The notes beneath the pieces were generated by a model that searched no databases, was not told where the DNA came from, and saw only the letters and a program-made list of their open reading frames with translations. Shown piece after piece: positions 24,601 through 39,600 of a DNA stretch of 64,000 bases. The stretch covers positions 1,489,787 to 1,553,786 of the forward strand of contig NW_004797288.1 of the NCBI RefSeq assembly GCF_000002075.1, in the 5' to 3' direction. This DNA comes from Aplysia californica. Its lineage: Eukaryota; Mollusca; Gastropoda; Aplysiida; Aplysiidae. The position numbers and the translations under genes are program-made. Every line of letters begins with the position of its first letter. The first letter of the stretch is position 1.

Positions 24601-27600
24601 TATTAAGAATAAGTACGGCTAGCCAACCAGTCTAGCCGTACTTAGCCGTCATTAAGTACGGTTAGCCTCTTCGAGTCACAAAAGACTTCCCCTACTGGGT
24701 CTGTATACTTCGTGACTTTGTCCCCGGTTACTGGGTCTCTATACACTCCCTTTCACATAAGCACACTGATAATAAAGGAAGTGGCTACAGATTGGTGCAA
24801 ATTTGTGGGTATGCCTATGTTCTGTGTTACTTTGTGTTTGTAAATTGCATAAATTTTTTAAAGAACTTCTTGAACACCAACTAGCTCTGAGTGGATCATC
24901 ATATCATGATCTCAGTGCTTTCTTGCCGTATCTCCATTTTTTAAACTCTATTTCCTTGGGAGGTTAACCCGCTATGCCGGGCCCCTTCTTTGGTACTAAA
25001 TCTAACAATAAAAAAAAAAAGTCACTAAATGGGTAATTAAATCAAAACAAGTGAACCTATTTTGATAGTTCGTCATAATGATTCAAATCCCGATAAAAGA
25101 AACCTGTTTAAGGCAATTGCCGAAAAGTAATTTAATGTTGAGGTTGTAACGGAATGCGCCTGAGACACAGGCACAGGGGTCCTGGCGGCTTGCCCGAGGT
25201 AAAGAGTTAAAGAGTGATAATGTGACTTCTTTTAGCTAATTTTTTTTTTTATGAACAGTTTTCACTGTTATTAAAAATGGAGATACAACAAGAAAGCACT
25301 GAGGTCGTGATGGTTATGTCGACCTCTTAGTGTAAGGCTCAGCCATACACCATTTTGAAAACTGGCTTATAACCGAGTTTTAAACTTGAGCAATGATAAC
25401 TTAATAAGTATGTGCCCTTAGGTCTAGATAGTTATACATGATTATAATGCGAGGTGAACTGGTCAGGTGGTTCACTGTTTTTGCTTGCTGTTTTTTTTTG
25501 TTTTTTATGTTGATTATTATTTTTTTCTTGCTTAACATTTTTTGGTCTTTTTATTCTTTTCTTTGAAACAGATGAAAATGGCCAAGAAGGGGATGCAGTT
25601 ACTAAAAATCAGTCAAGATCTCCAACACCCGAGGGTGATAGAATTAGGGAAAGAACACGGTCAGGCTCATCTTCAAGGTAACTCAAGTTGAATGATTTGT
25701 TAAATAGTTCTGTTCATCATTTCTTTACATACATGCATATTTCGCTTCTTCGGATCTGAAAGCTCTCATTTGTCAATGTACATTTAATCCACTTTCATCA
25801 TGTATGTTTTGAAATTGTTATTAAAGTTATTCGTGTGAGGGCAGTGGTGATGTACTCGTACCACCTTTGATTTTTGTTTGCAAGAATGCATAAGTCACTT
25901 AAATCTTTGCCTTCACTGTTCACAACTTTCTCCACTGTTTTGATTACCAGTGATCTTTCTGAGACATGTTATTGTAAATATTTAATGTTTTCTGTTTCAC
26001 GCAAAGAGATGTATTGTTATGAAAATAAAATGCACATTTATACCTTCCATGAAATCTCTCATCACATTTAATGTGAAGGCAAAGTGTTAAGGGGCCTGAA
26101 AAGTGTATGGTAGTGTTTAAAAAGTTGTGATAGCATTTTTGGAATTTTCTTTGAAAGGCATATTTTTTTCTGTAGGTTAACAGTTGTGTGTAAAACATAG
26201 CATCATGCCCACTGTAAGATGAGCTGAGGATGCATTTTTGTTAAATATGGTCTTCAGATAAGTGTGGGGTTTATTTCAAGTATATAAAAGAGGTGGTTTA
26301 TTTTGGGAAACCCCAAAAAGTGAATTAGAGGTTAAAAGGATTGTTTTTCTATCTGCTTCACTGTTTTTGAAAAAAGATTGAAACTTTCTCCTTCGGTACA
26401 TTTTCTTGCTGGTCATGTTTATCACAGTGCTGCTTTTACTTTTTATTGATATGATAAGTAATTTTATAGGTTCAAACTTAAAAGTTTATGAGTGATTGGG
26501 CTTTGTATGTGTGCGTTTTCATACATGGGCATACAGGTGAGCTAGGTTTTACAAACCAGCTGACTCAACTGACTGTAATTGTTACTTGTGATTGGTCTGA
26601 GAGGACGACATGCCTTTAAAAGAAATTTATTCTTTCTCTCATGTCTTTGGGATGATGTTAGTTAAAGTAGTGTCATGAGAGTATGAAATTAAAATTTTTT
26701 TTTTTCTTTTGAAGGGAGGAACTTTTTCATGGTTGGTCTACAGGAGTTAAACTTTTTTGTTTTAGTTCTGTTGTAAAGTTCTTTTTTTTTGTGATCTGTT
26801 TGTGGACCATCATATGTAGGGTGCATTTCTTTGAACATATTGCCAAAATTGATATAAAAAACCAAAACAGATCAAAGTTATTCTGGTTGTGTGCAATAGA
26901 CACGTTTCCCAAATCTTAAAACCGTTGCAAGACATATTTTTGTGCATACTGTTGTTTTGAGTATGTAAGTGATTTGAAAATGATGTCATTGTTATGTAGT
27001 TGTGAGCAATTTTTATCATGCCAGTACTTTTTTTTCATTTATTCATATTTCGTAATCCAAGAACCGCCCGTGTCAAACGGACTTATGTTTGTGATGGAAG
27101 TTAGGTCCAGGTCCATCCTGTGTTGTATTCATGTAGCTTAACTGAGAAGCAATGGATCTCAACTATGGCAGACATATTTTTTAAATTTGATTTTGTGACA
27201 GTGGAATAAGACTGCAATGTGACTGTATAGTCTTCTGGCATTTTCCCCTTTTGATTTAAAAGGGAAATGCTCCAGTTCTGTTTCACTTGGTCATATGTGG
27301 AAAAATGGAATTTGTGTATTTTAAGGATGGAGATTTTTGTGTAGGAAAAGCTTGGATTGGGAGAACTGCCCACTGCCATGAAATTCATTCTTTGCCCTAG
27401 TTCCCTTAGCTTGAAGTTCTAACTTGCGCAGTTAATGACATTTTTAAGGAAATTGATTTTTGTTTGAAGCAGTAAGTGATACCCATCTCCACATGACCAT
27501 ACTTTTATGTTGGCAAGACTTCTCAATTGTAGTCTGACCAAGAAATACTTTTGATGCACACGTCTACTCAAATTGCCACTTCTGGTAGTCACTTTACGGT

Positions 27601-30600
27601 CACAGGCTTTCAGTGATCAGTATGAGATAATGGTTTGGTTGTAGGTAAGAAAAGCACTAAAAGACTGGTCTTTCTCCTGGGTAAAGTTGTTGCACAATTT
27701 GTTGCTGTTATTTTTCTTACCCATACTGGGTTATGTTGTTAATGTCATCTTTGTTTTGAGGTAAGAAAGGGTTGGGGGAAGAATATGAGGGATAAGAGGC
27801 TTATTTTTATGCATTTCTAGAATTCAGGATTTGAAATATTGCTTGTTCCTTAGTTGTCCTTTTGACAAATCTCCTTGGTACTCAGATCTCATCTGTATTT
27901 CTATAGCTTTTTAGTAAGTTAGTTTGTTCTTTCTTTTATTTTTTGCTTTGAATCTGTCCTCATGACACCCCCCTTTTTCTTGGTTTCGATTTACTCAGCT
28001 GCCATTTTAGATGGTGACTGCAAAACAAAGCCATTGGAATTAGAAATGAAATCATCATCCCTTTATATGTTTGCCCTTTTTGAGCTTGCGCTTCTTTTTA
28101 CCACCTGATCTGAACCAAGGGTGAGAGTAAAGACCTGCCAGATGTTTGAAGAAAGTAAACTGCCCTTCTCTAGAGGGATGGTGTTTTTTTTAGCTGTGAT
28201 CTCAAGAGAAGTTGCACAGAGATTTTGGGGTGCAGTTTTCTTAGGTTAGTATTTTGAACATCATCTCCTTTGTTAAGGTAGTGATTGAAGACAAACTTTA
28301 AAAAGTTTGTGCGTACTGTTCCTCTCATTGTAATTTGGTCCCTTTTGACGTTTTGCTTTTTAAGACAGCTTGGTACACCTATCTGTACCAGTTGAAACAA
28401 TTGAAGATTTGGGGTTGATAGCATGCTCATACAGTGCACTGGCCACTCAAAGTGTAGGTGGTTCAGAAAATAACGATTTATGATTAAATTTATTTAGTTT
28501 TCCTTAAGATGACTTTTTTATCATCATCAAATGGAAGAGATGGGTCAGCTATTTGTGGGGACTACTGATGCGAGTTGAAACACATTTTATTTTCAGGGGC
28601 AATTTTGTGGCGATATAGAGAAGAGCACCCTTGTAATTTCTTTAGTTTTGAGCTGTTCTTTTTTCACTTGGTGTCGAGCTATGTGGTGTATAGCAATATG
28701 GCTGTCTGAGCTTTTCCATATTTTTGCTGTCTGGTGACAAGCTAGATGCAGAGCATGTAAGAAATAAAATCCCCTACGTTCGTCTTGATGTGAAATTTCT
28801 TAATGGTACACATAATTTTTCAGTGGGTAAATGCAAATTCATAGCTTAATATGGCAAACTGACCTTTTGTTTTTTTTTGTTTATACTTGACTTAAAAATT
28901 GCTCTTAGAAAATGGTATATGCTTGTAGCAAAGTCCAGAGGATGTAATCATAAAAGGTTATAAACTTATTCTTATCAACAGTTTGGTCAGCTATTGTTTT
29001 ATTCTTCAAAATGTATCTCCCTGTATAAATAATGTAACCCAAGGTGTCGCAACGTTCATTTGGAACTAGGTACGAAAGAAATTTTGTTTGTGGTTTCAGG
29101 CTTTACCAAACCACAGGCACTGAACTACTCATTTTGATTATGGATAGCTTCAGCTTAACTTTCAATGTAGAAATTTTTGAGGTTGTTTGTGTGGAATTTA
29201 AATATTTCAAGGGATAATCATTTTGAATTAGCTGTAACAGTTCCTTGTTGCTATTGGGGGGGAAAAGTTATTGGTCAGAAAGACTTTGAACAAGTGAAAG
29301 ATGTTTTCAGTTTTTTCGTTTGTTGTCTTTTGAGCACCGATCTGGGCATTTTCTTCAGGCATCGGGTATTTTTTGTGTGTTCACAGTGTGCAAGCCGATA
29401 CTGCAAAATTTCATTGTTAATAATCATGTTGACATTTCATCAGTCATTTAATGTTTGTAACATGTGAATTTCACTAGTGTGTATGACGTTCATGTAAATT
29501 CATATTGAGTGTGTCATGGTTATTTGGTTGAATACATTTCCTTGGACATTTTCCCTCTTTTTGTTGAGGTAGGGGGTGGTTAAAAAAAGATAGAACAGTC
29601 AAATACTCAAAACCGTTTTTTCCCCCCATTTTTCATGTTAAATCAGTGATTAGCAGTGGAATTGCTTGGACTGATCTACATAGCAAATTGTTTTGATGTT
29701 CTTATTGTTAAAAGAAAACTTGAGGAGCTCAATCATCCTTGTCTTTACTTGTTTTCTTTTGAAAAAAACAAACAAACAAACAAAACTGACAAACTTTTCC
29801 AAATTTTTTTTTCAAATTGTGTCATGTTATTGATGGATTTTGATTGATTTGTTACAGAACTACACATTTATAACTCACATTAACAGAAAGTACTTCTTGC
29901 GATTAATTTTTGTTTTATTTATTTGTTGCATCAAGTAATTTTTTCTTTTTTTTTTGGAAGGGCAAACCTGCCTCTTGCATATGATGTAAGATTTTGCCTT
30001 AGTAGGAGACATCACATATTTGAACTAATTCAGGTCATATGTAGTGCCCATTGTGAAGAGAAGAAAGATCAGAAATAAATATTTTTTCCTCAACATGTTT
30101 TTCCCTTTGTCTTAATTTTACAAAATAATGTTGTGAAAATGGGTTCATGCGACAGAATTTTGAAGGTTTTGAGTATTTGGCTTATCTGTCTGAAATTTGA
30201 AGGTTTATGTTCGTATTTTCAGTTTGTGCGCTGTGTTTTTAGTAGCATATTTAGGAGGCGTTTGATTTTTCTCTGAAGTGCTTATGATCTTATTATTATT
30301 GTTGATCCTTTTGATTCTTTCGCTGTGAACCCATTTATCACTTACTACAGTCTTTAATACGGCTTGTGATCTTGGTGACATTGACTGTGTATTGACACAG
30401 GACATTGGAAGTAGAGTCTACGTTTTCGTACTGTTTTGTTTGGCTTCTGAAATATGATTTGGAAATGTTGCAGCCTCTGTGTTCAGAAGGAAATTTATGC
30501 AGTCTGTATGATCTGCTGCATGAGGGTCGTGCAAATGGGGTCTCCACATAAACATTTTCTGATAATACTTTTAACTCACTGAGCCTAAGTCTGTCTGCAA

Positions 30601-33600
30601 TCTCAATGGTCTACCCGTACTGGCCATTTTCACACTTTTTCAAAAAATTCTCAGAAATGTAAAAATTAAGCTATTGTTTTCATTTCGACTCTCATAATAA
30701 ATTTATAATACATGTCTCTTCTTTATAATACTTTTAACATTACTAAGTTGTCTTTAATACTTTTTGTCCCACAAATTTTAAAACTATTGCACCATTTTCA
30801 AATTTAGAAGATATTTCTGCTCACTGAGTGGGACAGAACACCAAAACTAAAAGTGAAGACTTATTCGGGCCTCTATAGTTTACCAAAGTAAAATAGTTTT
30901 TCATCTAAACTAGTTCCATATTTTGGAAATCTTCATTTCCAGTTTGGAAAATGATTTAACTAAAGCTTCGTACAAGAAATATATTGCTTTATTAGATCAT
31001 GTTTAGGGGGAAAACCCAATCCGGTCTTATGTTTGTGATCAGGGCTCAGCCGATATCCCATCTGCTCGAGACCAGGGCTCAGTAAGTTAAACTATTATCA
31101 CATATTACACATCAGTTGTCAAAATCTATGAATAAGAGTACTTTAAAAAAGCATAATTTGTTATGTGTTTAGACATACTTATTTACTTTTAATAGATTCA
31201 TTGCTATGGAGGCCATAGAGCTCACATTCATTTTTGCAAGTTTATACAGTAGAACATGACTATAGCGGCACCCGCTACAGCGGGACCTTACCGGAATCCC
31301 CGTTTTTTTTTTTTCTGTGTACTCTCAATTACCTGTGCTTGGGTTTAGCTGGACACGGAAAGGCCCGAACTCGGATACAGCGGGAGAGATCGAGCGAGCT
31401 CTAGCTGGGAGGAAGGGGGTTGCGGGTGGAGTGGGGGGCTGTAGGCGGGCTCCAAACAGGCAGTCAGCGGTGCGGCGATGTGATTGGCCAGTCCAGTGAT
31501 GAATGAGGTGGGACAGGCGGCAGAGAGAAATGGTGCGGAGAGACGCGTTGCATGAGCCACTCCAAAAGTGATGTGCTGTGGCTTAGACGCTCTCGTATGC
31601 CATAGTCCTAGGCTTAGGCAAGGCCAAAAAAGTAAAAGAAGAGGAGAGCTGTAGTGAGTGATTCCTGATTCATTGAATTGCGATCATTGATGCTCAGGCA
31701 TACACACGCATTCACTTCACCAGCTCTACAGTAGGCCTACCGGTACGATAGACAGCACAGCAACAAGACCAAGGAAAAGATGGCTTCCAACAAAGACAAA
31801 AGGAAATGCTTCTCACTCGAATTAAAGGCCAAGAATAATCAACGAAGTAGACAAGAAAAGGAAGTCTAATCTAAAGCGCAAATTGTCTTGATATATATAA
31901 TATGGAAGAGAGGTGATCATGTTGATTTTTATGACAATTTCGGTAATTTCCCTTTGCATTCCTATAGCGGGAACTCGCCTAACGCGGGATTTTTCTTCTG
32001 GAGCCAAAAGTCCCGCTATAGCCGTGTTCTACTGTAAATGGTAAATCTACACATGCCAGCCTGCTTTTCAACCGTGACCTGATCTTGTGGATCCGGCAAG
32101 CTGTACAAGCACCACCTATACTATTTTGAAGCCAGACAACAAAATATATCTTGTTTTTGCAGTTACTTCCTTATCATTTGTATTCTTTATTGGGCTCTCA
32201 ATTTGAAAAGTTTTTAAAAGTCTACATAATCCTAAGGTTTGCAAGGACTTATAGTTATACTATTCCCTGAGATGATAATTACATCTCAAACTGAGTCAAA
32301 CCATTGTCTTGTCCGTTATTCTAGGACACCAGTTAAAACTTTTCCTTTTCATCTGATGAATGATGCTTTTGACACATCACTGAATGAAATGCTATGCCAT
32401 GAGAAGTGACATTATCATAGATACACAATAAGCATGTGCATAAAGTGAACATTCACAGGGTTGCAGAATAACTCACACATGGTTTATTGAAATGGGTACC
32501 CTATTGCCTGGGGACATCAGAATTTTTGTTTCTTAAAACTGTTCAAGTTTTCATACTTCAGGGATGTAATAAATAGAATCGGATTCGTAGTTCCGTATAT
32601 AACTGAGGGACAGAGGGCCACTCGTGAATGCTGCTCCTTGAATTGATCTCACTGCTTTAAAATGCACACCTTGACTTCGTCGTAACATCTAGAGATTTTG
32701 TAAAAAATATTTTTTTTTGTTCTTTGAGAGACCATTTAAGCCTTGTAAACTTATCAAGTTGTGGCATTCCTTTGTTAACAGTAACATGATTCTAATTAGC
32801 TTCCAGCATGGAGGAAATAAGGTCAAATGGTACTAACATCACTTAGGAAGAAAACTTGGTAACCACTGCCCATATCTTTACACAAAATTATACAAATTTA
32901 TTTCCAACATTTCTGTAACACAATGTGGCAAGAGCAAGCTATTTTGCGAAGTTTGGAAATGCAGCAATCATGTTTTAATAGAAAAATAAAATTGCATGAA
33001 GTTGGAGATGTAAAATGTATCCAGGTTGGGAAAATTTTAGTTTTCTGCTTAATACATTGGCCACAGGGTAAAAAGATTTGTGTCTACATTGTGTTGGTCC
33101 TCTCACCCTGTAGCTCTTTTCTCTTATTGACGTATCCTAAAAGTTTTAGCAAATCTTAAGGCTTTATACCATGACCATGGACACATACGGGTCACACGTT
33201 TTCAGCGATTGCTTTTTGGGTATGAATGAGGGTTCATACTTCCTTTCCCTTTCCTTCTTAATATTTTTGTTTGTTGTCTTGCCCTGTCCTTATCCCGTCC
33301 ATGACCATCAACATTTTTCTGCATTATTTGACCCTAGCGAAATGGATGCAGTTTGGCAAATAGTCATCCCACCTGAAAATGTATTAAATCAGTTTCTCTA
33401 CATTAACGACTTTAATAACTATAATGGAACATCGACTCGCATGCAGTTGACACCAGAGTGTCTCTAGTGACCATACTCGTGGAATGGGTCCAGACTTGGA
33501 TCAAGGACGGTGTTCATGCTCCTCAAATGGAAATGTTTAACTATTAAAAAGGTGACCGCAGTGACTTTTTGAAAAAGCTAAGATAAGGAGTCAACCCTGG

Positions 33601-36600
33601 TTTGCCTCTGAAATTGCCACAGCCCTTACTGTGTGGTAAGTTCTTTGATGTGACAAAGGATACTGTGTAGAGTAATGGGAATTCTTATGGTCCTTAACTG
33701 TGGTAGGTATTAAGTGATACTGTTGAACTGTGAAAATCTTGTCCTTGATGAGCAACGTTTGGTACACCGTCAAAGTTCATTTCTAAGTGTTTAGAAAATG
33801 CAAACCATAGGGTGTAGGGATGATTCTCTGACATTCATAGAGGAATACTCAAACGAAATCACATAATCACTTGACTTAAATTTTTAAAAGTCAAGTTCAT
33901 TTATGTAGTGATATACAGTTACTTCCTCTTAACTGTTCTTGTTTTCAGATTATGTTGAAGGTGTTTTAACTGTAGAGCAGGCCCCTCTTTTTTGTTTGTA
34001 GATTTTTTTTGTTGTCCCGCTCAAGTGTTTTTCCTTGGGTGGCGTGTTGGGAGCTGCTTCAAATATTGGCATTCCCATTCTTTGTTTTCCCTATACATGA
34101 CCCTCTAAACTCTAAATAGTATCGTACTCATGGGCATTTTTTCCCTTTATGAATAAGGTTGAGACTGGGTTTTTATTCATTTATTATACAGTGGGGCATA
34201 TTTTACATCTAATTTCATAGCACAGTATTAGCTTGAATATGCCATGCTTATTTATATTGAGGGGGAAATGGGATTTGCTAAAAGAAGGAAATTGGGAAGA
34301 TGTTTTAGTCACTTAGAACTGATGTAATAGCGCTGAAAGAGCCATAGAAACCTCACCATAGTTGTGTAGGTGCTCTTGGTTTTCATTGAGTTTTAAAAAA
34401 AGTTCTATTTTTGCAGGACAAGTTTGAATCATAATAGGTTAATGACTATTAGTAAAGACAGTTGCCAAAGGTTGCCTTTATTGCGACGGCATAGCTTTTA
34501 TCAATCTGGAATTTTTTTCTTTTCAGCTCCAGGTCTCCGTCTCCTGAAAAATCTACAAGAGGTCGTCGTGGTCGGCCTAGAAGAGGTAGGGCCAAGAAAA
34601 GCACAGGGAAACGCGGGGGCCACCAGACGAGAAAAGACTCTCCTTCGTCATCACCCCCATCATCTCCGGGGGAGGTGATGCCCAAAAAGAAGCAGAGGCG
34701 CAGCACCAACTCTATCAGCTCCCGCTCTCGCTCCAGATCTCCACAGATGGTTTCTCCAGAAGCTCCGACAAGACGCTCAAGCAGAAGAGTTAGTGCTGCT
34801 CAGAAATCTGCTTCTGATCAGAGCACAATGGAAGAGGTGCCTGATGATGGGGGTGGGGATGGGTTGCCCAATAAAACCGATGATGTGGATAGTAGCAAGG
34901 GTCCCACTGCTGTAGCTGAAGCAGGTCCAGTTAAAGATGCAGAGCCTGAGGCTGAGAGTAAAACTTCTGAAAAGAATATTGATACTGTTGTCTCTGGTGC
35001 TGGTCAGGCAGTAGAGAAGTCGGGAACGGTGCAGCAAACAGCAGAGGATGACGATGACACAGACCCTGGTGGTTCTACACCACCGCCAGTGTTAAAACCA
35101 GCTGCTGAGGAAGAAACAGTGCAGACAAAGTCCGAGGAGAAAGCACCCGCGGGTCGTTTGTCTCGCTGGAGATCCTCAAAATCGAAAACAGGTGGTCAAG
35201 AAAAAGATGAAGCCTCTGAGAAAAACTCGGAGCCAGTGTCAGGCCAGACTTTAGTGACAGATGCTGGTGACTCCAGTTCTAAGAAAGGAGACTTTCCAGG
35301 TGTTGAACAAGGGAAGTCTGCCTCTGAACCAGCAGAAAAGCAAGTAGAAACGAGTAAAGACTCACCTGGTGAATTAGAGTCTTTAAAGGACAGCTCTAAA
35401 AAAGCTAGCAATATTTCAGAAGCAAAACCAAAGAGGAGTCAGTCGTCTGATTCCTCACGCTCAAAGTCTAGATCCCCTTCTGCTCAGCGCAAGAGGTCAG
35501 TCTCACGGTCGCGGTCAAGGTCAAGTTCATCAGGGTCAAGCACAGACACGGGTGCAAATAAAACAGCAAGCTCTAGCTCTGTTGTTAAAAGGGATTCTTC
35601 ACCTAAGGGATCATCAAAGCCTGCAGCCACTGATGATGTGATGGCAACGGTGGAGGAAAAGGTTAGCTGTGTTATTTTTAGTATTCCAAAAACTTTTAAA
35701 AGTTTTTTTTCTGATCCTATGGTAGTGGTAGGTAGGATTGTGCTTCTGAACTTGTTTGAGGGAGGAAACAAACTCTTTAGGTCTTGGCACCTGAAATTCA
35801 ACAGGAGAGCAAGTCAAAGACTATTGAAATTTAAAGGCTTATAATTTGCATATCATGTCTTTCTTTTTGGCTTTGGATAAAACTTTGATATCTCTCAGTA
35901 AAGATTCCTTCGCAGTTACTGTCTTATATTAGCATTGTGTGGTTTTCGAATACACAAATTTGGTGCTGAATTGAAGAGTAAAATGGGTGGATTTGGTCTG
36001 TTCACAAATTGAACCTAACAATACAGACAGCGAACCCTGATTTTTTATATACCATAAGAATGGGCGGTCTTTTTGATTTCCAGAAGTGGGAAAATAATTC
36101 TGTAGACACCAGTTCCAGTCAGTTTTCATAGTTTAATGTTGTTTTGACTCCAGAACGATTGGAAGTAACCATTTGTTGAGTTTGATTGGAGGGCCTAGAA
36201 AGCATCATAATTCCGAAGTCACTTTATATTTAATTGTAGTAATGCTTCTTCGAATATATATGAGATGTAGCTCTTTTGCCTTTTTTTTGCCCATGTGTGA
36301 GGTTTTTGGGAGGGATTTTTCCTCTCAATTAGGCTATGGTATCTCTGACTGGTTCGCTTAATGTAGGGCAACTGATTGGTCTCCTGCTCCAGAATGGACA
36401 CCTTTTTACTGCTATGAATTTTTTTCGCATTGGCTTATGGCATGTATTGTTTTAAAAAAATTAAATTTAAAAAAAATTGATGCCATGGTTTGATAATGAA
36501 GTTTTGGCAGTATTTCTTTTTTTGGGGGGTGGAAATAGGTCTACTGATGTCATTTCTTTTCAGTCTGCTTTGTTTTGTGTTTTTGAATTATGAAAAGAAC

Positions 36601-39600
36601 ATTTTATTTCTGTGACAGAGCGTCTCGAAGAAAGCTGATACTCAAGAGGCAAGTGGAGAGTCTGCATCTGTGACAACAGGTGATGATGTGACCATGGATA
36701 CTGGAAAACCAAGCGCAAGGTAAGTCGAATAGATTCTGTCTTTGTAGTAGTTTTATACCTTCTAATGTAACCCAACTTTAGTTGTTGTATGTGTGCCTTA
36801 CTTCTTTTTTTTTTCTTACACATCACTTTGTGGAGAAAGATAATATGAACATAATGCTTCCAATTAAAATATTGTTTCTTCTCAATGGTGTCCCGCACAA
36901 CTTTATCTTCTCTTTAATGCCTTCTTATTAACCTGCTATTCATACTGTGGAAGATGACTATATACGGCATGCTTCTCCTGCCAAGTTTATCTCTTGAGCT
37001 GTTGTCTTCTTTTCTTTTCATTTAAAAACTACACAAAGTATAGACAATGGAAAAAATTGGGCACATTTGGATTTCATGTCGGAGTTATCCGTGGGTTCGG
37101 TTGATCCAGTTTCACATCAGAGTAGATACAATTAGTATAATTTAAAGAGTACCCTTCCTCTTCCATCATTTTTATTTTATAGGCTGTTAGTTTATCTGGC
37201 CTTCACACAATTATTGCTTCATCTCAATGTTAATGAAGAGGTGAATGTTGCCTGTTTTTTCCACAAAAGAATGAATTTTAATTGCGTTGCAGATGCTGCT
37301 GTAGATTCTGATACCTGTTTGTTGACTGCAGTTTTCTTTTAGGTCCCTGTGGCAAATGTTTTTTTTAGATGAATTTATGTTTTTAGTTTTCCCAACACAG
37401 TGGTAATACTCATGGATTAATACCTTCCATACTTCCTGTTTCTACAGTGTTGATGACAAAGATATTGAATCTACTGAAACGGCATCCAAAAATGTGAGTT
37501 TGTTTTTCTATTTCTTTAATGTTCGCTTGTTTTTACTTTGTTTATAAAAGAAAAAGCAATTGTCATCATCTACTCAATGTCAAAGCTTAAATTTGTGAGA
37601 CTAGTTAATTTTTTTTTTACCTCTATCTTCTCAATCAAGTTCATTTTAAGATAGAGGTTCATTTATGTAGTTTTTTTTATGGTAAATTCTTGGTGTAATT
37701 CATTACATAAAAAAGAAACATGGTTATTGATAAGTTTTTGCAAGAGGTCTTCTTGATTTAATTGTAGCCTGACATAAACTGCATTGCTTCAACTTGATAG
37801 CTAGGGCCAGGAGGATGAGGTGTTGGTTGCAACCATCTCCCGTTGAACTCGTCCAAATGACTTCAAAGTAGCCATGCCCTTGGTCCACGGCGTCCCACAG
37901 TCAGCCTCATGAAGGATCCCCGACATCTTCTGCTGGTCTTCTTCATGTCATGTCAAGAATATCAAGTCTCATATATGCCTCTATGGCTCATCGGTCTCGT
38001 TCGACATGGACTGTCCTTTGCCCCGAAACATTTCGCATGCTGTTGAAATAGCTACTGACACCGCCGTGCCCCAATACTTCACGACGTCTTGTGTTGTTTT
38101 GGCCCATGCTGCCCTCGTGTGTCAGTTTCTGCAAAGACGGGTCAATGGTGTCACTCTGAAAAGTTTTGCAAGTGATGAACTTTTCTTCTAATCTCGCTTC
38201 ATGTCTTCATATAGAACTGAGTGTCAGTGCTTCGTTGAAGGGCGGTCAATACTTCAGTGACGCTTATATCGGTTGCAGTTGTGCCAGGACAGAAAGTTAA
38301 ACGAAATCTCTGTTTTGTGAAGAAAAGAACATTTGTGCAATGGATACAAACTTTTATATTTCTTGGATCAAATAGATGGACAATTTCTGAAATGTGCAGT
38401 GCCCATCATTTTCGTGAATTGACTTGGAACCTCTGCCAAATAGTCATACCATTGTTGGATTGCACAGTGAAAAGTGTCTTTCTAACACCATGAGCACCAT
38501 GCACGAGTCACTAGCACGAGTTCTAGTGCCTTAACAACTTACAACATCGGCGGTGCTGTCATTGTCAAGGAGTCCCTTACTACCTGTGAACGTCGGTGAA
38601 CATCTTTGCTGATTATCCAAGTTTTTGTCCCAGCCTGCACTGATTATCCATGTGGACCAGAAAGGATGGACCTCCGAAATAGACCAGAAGAAATCAAGGG
38701 CTTTGGCTTGTGGTATTCTATTATTAATCTTTTCAAATTGTTTCCTTGTTTCAGGTGCTGGATTGTGTCGTTCCATGGCAGAATTTTTATTCTATTCTTT
38801 TTATTATTCAGAACTATGTTGTTTTGTAAAATGTCTAGATCTAAGATTTTGATATTTTCTCAAAATACAAACATCAAGTAGCCATTATAAAATCTCTTAC
38901 CCTTTACTTGCTAGACTGAATTGTCTTCTTAACTCATTAGGGACCAGCCTTGTAAAAAGTTGTACTCTCAAAATTGGACTTCTGGTTACTGTATTGTTGT
39001 AATAGAAGTAATAGGTTTTTGACAATTCTTGTGTAAATTGTTTTTGAAGAAGATGGTATCATTTGAGTAGTCAAAAGCTTTGATTGAATCTCATCATACA
39101 AGACTTTAAACTGCATAGTTTATAAAAAGTTATGGTTAAAAGAAGTACATAGCTGAATCAATGGTGTATTGATTGCCTTATTTGATCACCTTCCTGGAAG
39201 GAGAAATGTGGAAATTGTCCACATTTTTGTTTAAGATTAGTGAGAAATAAATACACAAAGAACATATAGGAACAAAATTTTGAGATAAAATCTAGGGTTG
39301 AGGAATTCTTGTTTTCTGATTGGGTGTGTTTCATTGTACTTCCTTTATTTGTTGCAGTCTCAAAAGATAGTTTCTGTCTTCTTCAAGTGTTTTGAAAAGC
39401 TAAAATGGTCTTAGTTTCCTTCGAAGGTGAAAGGGCTGTCATGGGTTTTCCTCTTGACTCCAGTAGCATTATTGTGGCCTGAAATTATCTCTGGCTTGGT
39501 CCCCAGTGAGTTACAGCTCATTTCTAGACTTTTGTTGCACCGTAGTTGTTTTTTTTTTCTTCAAATTGTTAGAATGTTCAAGATATTGCACTCTTTCACA

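Larger units (their letters stand above)
23264..24750. mobile_element. Mutator-like element, second copy, with nested SINE
   Basis: Ends GAAGTGTATACA and TGTATACACTCCC-type match the MITE at 1307-1780, including CTGGGAACAAAGTC and CACAAAAGACTTCC subterminal blocks. TSD TGTCACATA/TTTCACATA (23255-23263, 24751-24759; one mismatch). Inside sit a tRNA-SINE and a cluster of CTTAAG palindromes. Confidence 0.75.

Noticed and set aside
35662-35844. Reading frame of exon 7 continuing 61 codons past the donor
   Set aside because: The extension is hydrophobic and aromatic, unlike the RS-rich exon, and the GTTAGC donor joins exon 8 in phase. An intron-retention form cannot be excluded but is not supported.
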